A DNA stretch of 64,000 bases from Burkholderia anthina. GTDB taxonomy: Bacteria; Pseudomonadota; Gammaproteobacteria; Burkholderiales; Burkholderiaceae. Positions 58,090 to 64,000 of the stretch are shown here, in pieces (position 1 is the stretch's first letter; the number at the start of each line of letters is the position of its first letter). Under the pieces are notes generated by a model that was not told the origin of the DNA, did not search any database, and worked only from the letters and a program-made list of their open reading frames with translations. The stretch spans positions 1,922,001 to 1,986,000 of the forward strand of contig NZ_LNJP01000003.1 in assembly GCF_001547525.1 (NCBI RefSeq), given 5' to 3'. The translations under genes were made by a program, and so were the position numbers.

Positions 58090-59127
58090 ATGTCCAACGA
58101 TACGCATCCCGTTCCGCCCCTGGCCACCGGCGACACGCCGGCCGCCGCATCGAGCCTGAAGTCGCGCTTCTTCAACCCGGCCGCGCGGCAGAAGCTGCTC
58201 GCGTTCGCGAGCCTCGTGCTGCTGATCGTGTTCTTCAGCTTCGCGTCGTCGAACTTCCTCGAAGTCGACAACCTCGTGTCGATCCTGCAGGCCACCGCCG
58301 TGAACGGCGTGCTGGCCGTCGCCTGTACGTACGTGATCATCACGTCCGGCATCGACCTGTCGGTCGGCACGCTGATGACGTTCTGCGCGGTGATGGCCGG
58401 CGTCGTGTTGACGAAGTGGGGGATGCCGCTGCCGCTCGGGATCCTGGCCGCGCTGTGCTTCGGCGCGCTGTCGGGCTGTGTGTCGGGCTTCGTGATCGCG
58501 AAGATGAAGGTGCCGCCGTTCATCGCGACGCTCGGCATGATGATGCTGCTCAAGGGGCTGTCGCTCGTGATCTCGGGCACGCGGCCGATCTACTTCAACG
58601 ACACGCCGGGCTTCACGTCGATCGCGCAGGATTCGCTGATCGGCAACCTGATCCCCGCGCTGCCGATCCCGAACGCGGTGCTGATCCTGTTCCTCGTCGC
58701 GATCGGCGCGTCGATCGTGCTGAACCGCACGATCTTCGGCCGCTACACGTTCGCGCTCGGCAGCAACGAGGAAGCGCTGCGGTTGTCCGGCGTGAACGTC
58801 GACGCGTGGAAGATCGCCGTGTACACGTTCAGCGGCGCGGTGTGCGGGATCGCCGGCCTGCTGATCGCGTCGCGGCTCAATTCCGCGCAGCCGGCGCTCG
58901 GGCAGGGCTACGAGCTCGATGCGATCGCGGCCGTCGTGATCGGCGGCACGTCGCTGTCGGGCGGCGCGGGCAGCATCGTCGGCACCATCATCGGCGCGTT
59001 CATCATGAGCGTGCTGACCAACGGGCTGCGCATCATGTCGGTCGCGCAGGAATGGCAGACGGTCGTGACGGGCGTGATCATCATCCTCGCCGTCTATGTG
59101 GACATTCTGCGCCGGCGCCGCCGCTGA
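58090..59127 (+). CDS. L-fucose ABC transporter permease (CUT2)
   Basis: 345 aa, 8-10 hydrophobic segments, RbsC family. The conserved ITSGIDLSVGTLMTF and LDAIAAVVIGGTSLSGGAGS are present. Unlike the sugar operon at 18-23 kb there is only one permease, so it probably works as a homodimer. The start follows the ATPase stop by about 26 bases. The C-terminus ends in an Arg-rich cytoplasmic tail. Confidence 0.88.
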   Translation: MSNDTHPVPPLATGDTPAAASSLKSRFFNPAARQKLLAFASLVLLIVFFSFASSNFLEVDNLVSILQATAVNGVLAVACTYVIITSGIDLSVGTLMTFCAVMAGVVLTKWGMPLPLGILAALCFGALSGCVSGFVIAKMKVPPFIATLGMMMLLKGLSLVISGTRPIYFNDTPGFTSIAQDSLIGNLIPALPIPNAVLILFLVAIGASIVLNRTIFGRYTFALGSNEEALRLSGVNVDAWKIAVYTFSGAVCGIAGLLIASRLNSAQPALGQGYELDAIAAVVIGGTSLSGGAGSIVGTIIGAFIMSVLTNGLRIMSVAQEWQTVVTGVIIILAVYVDILRRRRR

Positions 59128-59221
59128 TGCACGCGCGCAGGAAGAAACGAACACGGGCACCCAGGCGCTGCACCGCCGGCCGGGCCGGCATTTCAGTCGA
59201 TACCAACCAAGGAGACGCGAA

Positions 59222-60163
59222 GTGATCAGGAGCAAGGTGTTGAACGCGATCGTCGGGCTGACGTTCGCCGTCGGCGTCACGGCCGGCGCGCAGGCGCAGG
59301 AGACGTACATCCCGCTGATCTCGAAAGGCTTCCAGCATCAGTTCTGGCAGGCCGTGAAATCGGGCGCGACGCAGGCCGCGAAGGACTACAAGGTGAAGGT
59401 GACGTTCGAAGGGCCGGAAACCGAGGCGATGGTCGACAAGCAGATCGACATGCTGTCGGCCGCGATCGCGAAGAAGCCGGCCGCGCTCGGCTTCGCGGCG
59501 CTCGACAGCAAGGCCGCGCTGCCGCTGCTGAAGAAGGCGCAGGCCGAGAAGATCCCGGTGATCGCGTTCGATTCGGGCGTGGACAGCGACATTCCGGTGA
59601 CGACGGCCGCGACCAACAACAAGGCGGCCGCCGCGCTCGCCGCCGACAAGCTCGCCGCGCTGATCGGCGACGAAGGGCAGGTGGCCGTGGTCGCGCACGA
59701 CCAGACGAGCCGCACCGGCATCGACCGCCGCGACGGCTTCCTGGAACGGATGAAATCCGCGCACCCGAAGGTGCAGGTCGTGACCGTGCAGTATGGCGAA
59801 GGCGACCAGCTGAAATCGACCGAGGTGACGAAGTCGATCCTGCAGGCGTATCCGAAGCTCAAGGGGCTGTTCGGCACCAACGAGGGCTCGGCGATCGGCG
59901 TGGTCAACGGCGTGCGCGAGATGAAGCGCAAGGTCGTGATCGTCGGCTACGACTCCGGCAAGCAGCAGAAGGATGCGATCCGCAGCGGGCTGATGGCCGG
60001 CGCGATCACGCAGAACCCGATCGGGATCGGCTACAAGACGGTCGAGGCGGCCGTGAAGGCGATCAAGGGCGAGAAGCTGCCGAAGGTCATCGATACCGGC
60101 TTCTACTGGTACGACAAGACCAATATCGACGATCCGAAGATCGCGGCGGTGTTGTACGACTGA
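59222..60163 (+). CDS. L-fucose ABC transporter substrate-binding protein (CUT2)
   Basis: 313 aa with GTG start at 59222 after AAGGAGACGCGAA. The signal peptide (LNAIVGLTFAVGVTAGAQAQ) and type I binding-protein fold are visible (YIPLISKGFQHQFWQAVKSG, IPVIAFDSGVDSDIPVTTAA, GLFGTNEGSAIGVVNG). It delivers the sugar to the permease. The GTG start with a long Shine-Dalgarno is shared with the dehydrogenase gene upstream. Confidence 0.86.
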   Translation: MIRSKVLNAIVGLTFAVGVTAGAQAQETYIPLISKGFQHQFWQAVKSGATQAAKDYKVKVTFEGPETEAMVDKQIDMLSAAIAKKPAALGFAALDSKAALPLLKKAQAEKIPVIAFDSGVDSDIPVTTAATNNKAAAALAADKLAALIGDEGQVAVVAHDQTSRTGIDRRDGFLERMKSAHPKVQVVTVQYGEGDQLKSTEVTKSILQAYPKLKGLFGTNEGSAIGVVNGVREMKRKVVIVGYDSGKQQKDAIRSGLMAGAITQNPIGIGYKTVEAAVKAIKGEKLPKVIDTGFYWYDKTNIDDPKIAAVLYD

Positions 60164-60233
60164 TCGTGGCGTGCCGGCGGCGATCGCGACGATGCGCGCC
60201 GCCGCTGCCGAGACGATTGAACACGAGGGGATC

Positions 60234-61124
60234 ATGGGCGCAGTGCGTATCGATTCGCATCAGCACTTCTGGCGTTATCGCGCGGCCGACTATCCGTGGA
60301 TCGGCCCCGGCATGGGCGTGCTCGCGCGCGACTACCTGCCCGATATGCTGTGGCCGCAACTGCATGCGCAGGCGCTTGGCGCGTCGATCGCGGTGCAGGC
60401 GCGCGCCGGGCGCGACGAGACGGCGTTCCTGCTCGACCTCGCGCGCGACGACGCGCGCATCGCGGCGGTGGTCGGGTGGGAGGATCTCGGTGCGCCGGCG
60501 CTGGCCGACCGCGTCGCCGAGTGGCGCAGCCCGAAGCTGTGCGGCTTTCGTCATCAGGTGCAGGACGAAGCCGACGTCGGCGCGTTCGTCGCCGATCCCG
60601 CTTTCAATCGCGGTGTGGCGTGGCTGCAGGCGAACGGCTACGTGTACGACGTGCTCGTGTTCGAACGCCAGTTGCCGGCGGTCCGTGCGTTCTGCGCGCG
60701 GCACGATGCGCACTGGCTCGTGCTCGATCATTGCGGCAAGCCGGCGCTCGCCGAGTTCGAGCGCGACGACACGGCGCTCGCGCGCTGGCGCGCGTCGCTG
60801 CGCGAGCTCGGCGCGCTGCCGCACGTCGCATGCAAGCTGTCGGGGCTCGTGACCGAGGCCGACTGGCGGCGCGGCCTGCGCGCGCAGGACATCCGGCATA
60901 TCGAGCAGTGCCTCGACGCGGCGCTCGACGCATTCGGCCCGCAGCGGCTGATGTTCGGATCGGACTGGCCCGTGTGCCTGCTCGCGGCGTCGTATGACGA
61001 GGTCGCGTCGCTCGTCGAGCGCTGGGCCGAATCGCGGCTGTCGGCGGCCGAGCGCGGCGCGTTGTGGGGCGGCACGGCCGCGCGTTGCTACGCGGTGCCG
61101 GGCGATGTGAAGCGCGGCATATAG
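60234..61124 (+). CDS. L-fuconolactonase (amidohydrolase family)
   Basis: 296 aa. The N-terminal metal motif is RIDSHQHFWRY (His-x-His). Other family residues are in GFRHQVQDEADVGAF, HWLVLDHCGKPAL and MFGSDWPVCLLAASYDE. This matches amidohydrolase-2 L-fuconolactonases, which hydrolyse L-fuconolactone to L-fuconate. The start at 60234 follows GAGGGG; an earlier ATG at 60171 adds an atypical extension. It closes the set of five pathway enzymes. Confidence 0.88.
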   Translation: MGAVRIDSHQHFWRYRAADYPWIGPGMGVLARDYLPDMLWPQLHAQALGASIAVQARAGRDETAFLLDLARDDARIAAVVGWEDLGAPALADRVAEWRSPKLCGFRHQVQDEADVGAFVADPAFNRGVAWLQANGYVYDVLVFERQLPAVRAFCARHDAHWLVLDHCGKPALAEFERDDTALARWRASLRELGALPHVACKLSGLVTEADWRRGLRAQDIRHIEQCLDAALDAFGPQRLMFGSDWPVCLLAASYDEVASLVERWAESRLSAAERGALWGGTAARCYAVPGDVKRGI

Positions 61125-61192
61125 AATAGGCGCGAGCGGTCTGTGCGATTCGTCGGGCCGTCCGCAACGAAACCGATTACCAGCGTCAACGT

Positions 61193-61960
61193 ATGTCCAT
61201 CCAGCCGATTCAGAACCGCCGCCTCTACCAGCAGATCGCCGACAAGCTCAGCGCGATGATCGAGTCGGGCGATTTCCCGCCGGGCAGCTATCTGCCGCCC
61301 GAGCGCGAGCTCGCCGAACAGTTCGGCGTGTCGCGCACGTCGGTGCGCGAGGCGCTGATCGCGCTCGAGGTGAGCGGGCTCGTCAGCGTGCGCGTCGGCG
61401 ACGGCGTGAAGGTGCGGCTTCCTGAAACGGCGGCCGCGCCCGAACCCGCGCCGGCACCGGTCGGGAAGGTCGCGCCGTTCTCGATCGTCGAGATCGATCC
61501 GGAGCTCGGCATCGCACTCGATCTCGATACCGAAATCCCGCCGTTCGCGCTGCTGCAGGCGCGCCGGCTGATCGAGCCGGAAGCCGCTTCGCTGGCCGCG
61601 CGGCACGGCTCGGACGCGCAGATCGAAGGTATCCACGAAGCGTTCCTGCGCAACCAGGACGACAACCGCAGCGGCTCGCTCACGCACCCGGGCGACCGGC
61701 TGTTCCATATCCGCATCGCGGAAGCGAGCGACAACGCCGCGTATGCGCTGATGATCAAGCAACTGCTGGCGCACAAGTACGACCCGATGTTCCAGCGGCT
61801 GCAGTCGCTGTACATGCCGAACGACATGCCGCACCGCTCGGAGCTGGAACACCGCGCGATCCTCGACGCGATCCGCGCGCGCGACCCCGACGCCGCGCGT
61901 CGCGCGATGGCCGAGCATCTCGATGAAGTGATCCGCATCTTTGGCCGTGCGCTCGACTGA
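61193..61960 (+). CDS. FadR/GntR-family regulator of the L-fucose operon
   Basis: 255 aa. The N-terminal winged helix is typical GntR (YQQIADKLSAMIESGDFPPG, ELAEQFGVSRTSVREALIAL). The C-terminal FCD domain (LLQARRLIEPEAASLAARHG, HIRIAEASDNAAYALMIKQL) is the effector part. It is transcribed in the same direction, 68 bases after the lactonase. It likely represses the operon from the dyad at 52590-52622, with a fucose pathway intermediate as inducer. ExuR/UxuR-like features also fit sugar-acid sensing. Confidence 0.83.
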   Translation: MSIQPIQNRRLYQQIADKLSAMIESGDFPPGSYLPPERELAEQFGVSRTSVREALIALEVSGLVSVRVGDGVKVRLPETAAAPEPAPAPVGKVAPFSIVEIDPELGIALDLDTEIPPFALLQARRLIEPEAASLAARHGSDAQIEGIHEAFLRNQDDNRSGSLTHPGDRLFHIRIAEASDNAAYALMIKQLLAHKYDPMFQRLQSLYMPNDMPHRSELEHRAILDAIRARDPDAARRAMAEHLDEVIRIFGRALD

Positions 61961-62140
61961 GTGCGCGAGTCGATTCGCCGCATGGTCGGCCGCAGCTGAC
62001 ACGATGCGGATTTTCGCGTGCCGATGCGGCGTGCGCATCGCGCGAGGGTATCGGCCGCCGGGACAGAACGAACGCTGCGATGCGAGCGATGCGCGCCGGT
62101 CGATCGGCATGCCGCTCGCGCGCCGAATGGAGTGTGACGA

Positions 62141-63286
62141 ATGCGCGTGAACGATTGCCACAATTTCCACGACTTCCGCGAGCTGGCCAGACGACGATTG
62201 CCGGGGCCGATCTTCAATTACATCGACGGCGCGGCCGACGATGAAACCACGTATCGACGCAACACGAGCGCGTTCGAAAGCTGCGATCTCGTGCCGAACG
62301 TGTTGCGCGGCGTGCGCGACGTCGATCTGTCGGTGACGGTCATGGGGCAAAAGCTCGGCATGCCGGTGTACTGTTCGCCGACCGCGCTGCAACGCCTGTT
62401 TCACCATGACGGCGAGCGCGCTGTCGCCGCCGCCGCCGCGAAATTCGACACGATGTTCGGCGTGTCGTCGCTCGGCACCGTGAGCCTGGAAGAAGCCCGT
62501 GCGATCAGCCCGGGCCCGCAGGTCTACCAGTTCTATTTTCACAAGGACCGCGGCCTCAACCGCGAGATGATGAACCGTTCCAGGCAAGCCGGCGTGAACG
62601 TGATGATGCTGACGGTGGACAGCATCACCGGCGGCAATCGCGAGCGCGACAAGCGCACCGGCTTCTCGATTCCGTTCCGGCTGACGCTCGCGGGGCTCAC
62701 CGAATTCGCGTTGAAGCCGGCCTGGGCGATCAACTACCTGACCCACGAGCGATTCCGTTTGCCGCAACTCGACCAGCATGTCGACATGAGCGGCGGCGCG
62801 ATGTCGATCAGCCGCTACTTCACGGACATGCTCGATCCGTCGATGTCGTGGGACGACGTCGCCGCGATGGTGCGGGAGTGGAACGGGCAGTTTTGCCTGA
62901 AAGGCGTGATGTCGGTCGACGACGCGCGCAGGGCGGTGGACATCGGCTGCACCGGCATCGTGTTGTCGAACCACGGCGGACGGCAACTGGACGGTTCGCG
63001 CGCCGCGTTCGACCAGCTTGCCGAGGTGGTCGACGCGGTGGGCGACCGGATCGACGTGATGATGGACGGCGGCGTGCAACGGGGTTCGCACGTGCTCAAG
63101 GCGCTGGCGCTCGGTGCGAAGGCCGTCGGGCTGGGGCGCTATTACCTGTTCCCGCTCGCCGCCGCCGGGCAGCCCGGCGTCGAGCGCGCGTTGCAACTGA
63201 TGCGCACGGAGATCGAGCGGGACATGCGGCTGATGGGCTGCGCGTCCGTTTCTCAGCTCGGGCGGGGCCAGCTTCGTTTTCGCTGA
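62141..63286 (+). CDS. lldD: FMN-dependent L-lactate/alpha-hydroxy acid dehydrogenase
   Basis: 381 aa, normal LldD length. The FMN-dependent family motif with the catalytic His is VLSNHGGRQLDGS; IFNYIDGAADDE near the N-terminus and VMMDGGVQRGSHVLKALALG are also typical. It oxidises L-lactate to pyruvate at the membrane. The L-fucose pathway next to it yields L-lactate, which is a good reason for its place. GGAG lies 8 bases before the ATG. A mandelate-type substrate cannot be excluded. Confidence 0.86.
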   Translation: MRVNDCHNFHDFRELARRRLPGPIFNYIDGAADDETTYRRNTSAFESCDLVPNVLRGVRDVDLSVTVMGQKLGMPVYCSPTALQRLFHHDGERAVAAAAAKFDTMFGVSSLGTVSLEEARAISPGPQVYQFYFHKDRGLNREMMNRSRQAGVNVMMLTVDSITGGNRERDKRTGFSIPFRLTLAGLTEFALKPAWAINYLTHERFRLPQLDQHVDMSGGAMSISRYFTDMLDPSMSWDDVAAMVREWNGQFCLKGVMSVDDARRAVDIGCTGIVLSNHGGRQLDGSRAAFDQLAEVVDAVGDRIDVMMDGGVQRGSHVLKALALGAKAVGLGRYYLFPLAAAGQPGVERALQLMRTEIERDMRLMGCASVSQLGRGQLRFR

Positions 63287-63309
63287 CGGCGGCGGGCACG
63301 ACGCCGTCA
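63284..63309 (+). terminator. Hairpin at the lldD stop codon, possible terminator
   Basis: TGACGGCG (63284-63291, which includes the stop codon) and CGCCGTCA (63302-63309) form a perfect 8-bp stem with a 10-base loop. There is no T run, so termination strength is uncertain. It lies between two convergent genes. Confidence 0.35.
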
Positions 63310-63337
63310 GGCCTGCGCGCCGGCCGGCATCGCCCGC

Positions 63338-64000
63338 TCAGAAGCGATCCGCGCGATACGGCGCCGGATCGGTGAACGGCGCTTCCCCGGTCATCATCTC
63401 GGCGAGCAGGCGGCCGGTGACGGGGCCGAGCGTCAGCCCGTGATGGTTGTGCCCGAACGCGAACCACAGCCCGCGATGCGCGGGCGCGGGGCCGATCACC
63501 GGGCGCATGTCGGGCGTGCACGGCCGGAAGCCGAGCCACGGATGCGGGTCGAGCCGCTCGCCGAAACCGAACACCGGCCGCGCGACGCGTTCCGCGCGTT
63601 CGAGCTGCACGCCGGTGGGCGGCACGCGGCGCCGCGCGATCTCGACGCCGGTCGTCAGCCGCAGCCCGCGCCGCATCGGCGCGATCACGTAGCCGTATTC
63701 GCGATCGACGATCGGCGCCGACGGCACGCCGCGCGCGGACGGCGCATAGTGCATGTGATAGCCGCGCTTCTCGCGCAGCGGGATCTTGTAGCCGAACTTG
63801 CCGAATACCGTGTCTGACCACGGGCCGAGCGCGACGACGACGGCCGGCGCGGCCGCGGGGCCGTCGTCGGTCCGGACCTGCCAGCCGGGCGACAGCGCGT
63901 CGAGACTCGCGGCGTCGCCCGTCAGCAGCGTGCCGCCGCCCCGTACGAACAGTTGCGCATACGCTTTGACGAGCGCGGCCGGATCGACGACGCTTTTCGG
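63338..64000 (-). CDS. DadA-like FAD-dependent amino acid oxidoreductase, C-terminal part (5' end outside window)
   Basis: About 220 C-terminal residues are present and the frame is open to the window edge. The DAO-family C-terminus is clear: VVVALGPWSDTVFGKFGYKI, PLREKRGYHMHYAP, WLGFRPCTPDMRPVIGPAP and LWFAFGHNHHGLTLGPVTGR. Such proteins are D-amino acid or imino acid dehydrogenases. The FAD-binding N-terminus lies beyond 64000. It converges on lldD and is probably not part of the fucose operon. Confidence 0.85.
   Translation of the reverse strand, partial: PKSVVDPAALVKAYAQLFVRGGGTLLTGDAASLDALSPGWQVRTDDGPAAAPAVVVALGPWSDTVFGKFGYKIPLREKRGYHMHYAPSARGVPSAPIVDREYGYVIAPMRRGLRLTTGVEIARRRVPPTGVQLERAERVARPVFGFGERLDPHPWLGFRPCTPDMRPVIGPAPAHRGLWFAFGHNHHGLTLGPVTGRLLAEMMTGEAPFTDPAPYRADRF

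Overview
The window is high-GC, gene-dense DNA with Burkholderia-style codon use, many ATGA/GTGA gene overlaps, and lineage-typical small families (DUF4148, a DUF3331-like protein). A ZmpB-like secreted protease sits next to an M28 aminopeptidase. Together these point to a Burkholderia cepacia complex secondary chromosome; this assignment is inference from gene content. No rRNA, tRNA, CRISPR array, transposase or prophage gene is visible.

Layout. (1) 1-775: the end of a secreted protein with two 54-residue repeats. (2) 822-16713: a glycine betaine locus. A GbdR-type regulator faces glyA, an M19 dipeptidase homologue, a DUF5943/V4R protein, dgcA-dgcB, two electron transfer flavoprotein subunits, gbcA-gbcB, a betaine-binding protein and an APC permease. 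(3) 16849-23872: a LacI-type regulator facing a sugar ABC transporter with an epimerase. (4) 23895-28654: purU, then a choline-sulfate module (LysR regulator, betC, choX). (5) 28915-35113: porin, MFS exporter, YbjQ protein, M28 aminopeptidase and ZmpB-like protease. (6) 35594-43355: two AraC regulators and a tryptophan tryptophylquinone (TTQ) amine dehydrogenase operon with two cytochromes and an aldehyde dehydrogenase. (7) 43503-49843: a carnitine operon (caiX, cdhC, cdhA, cdhB, an esterase, gamma-butyrobetaine dioxygenase). (8) 50037-51994: DUF4148 protein, SDR and DUF3331-like protein. (9) 52659-63286: an L-fucose oxidative pathway with its own ABC transporter, FadR-type regulator and lactate dehydrogenase. 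(10) 63338-64000: part of a DadA-like oxidoreductase.

How the genes work together. Choline sulfate, carnitine, gamma-butyrobetaine and acylcarnitines all feed to choline or glycine betaine. GbcAB removes one methyl group to give dimethylglycine, and DgcAB with the ETF pair gives sarcosine. GlyA and PurU handle the glycine and one-carbon units. The sarcosine oxidase genes and the ABC core for three orphan betaine/choline/carnitine-binding proteins are not in the window. The fucose operon should end in pyruvate and L-lactate, which the adjacent FMN enzyme can oxidise.

Most notable observations: a 28-codon leader ORF that runs through a hairpin holding the gbcB ribosome binding site; an M19 'dipeptidase' lacking two zinc ligands; a DgcA lacking one iron-sulfur cysteine; a possible minus-strand structured RNA with a strong terminator at 52191-52330; and tandem direct repeats at 22-bp spacing upstream of the ZmpB-like gene.
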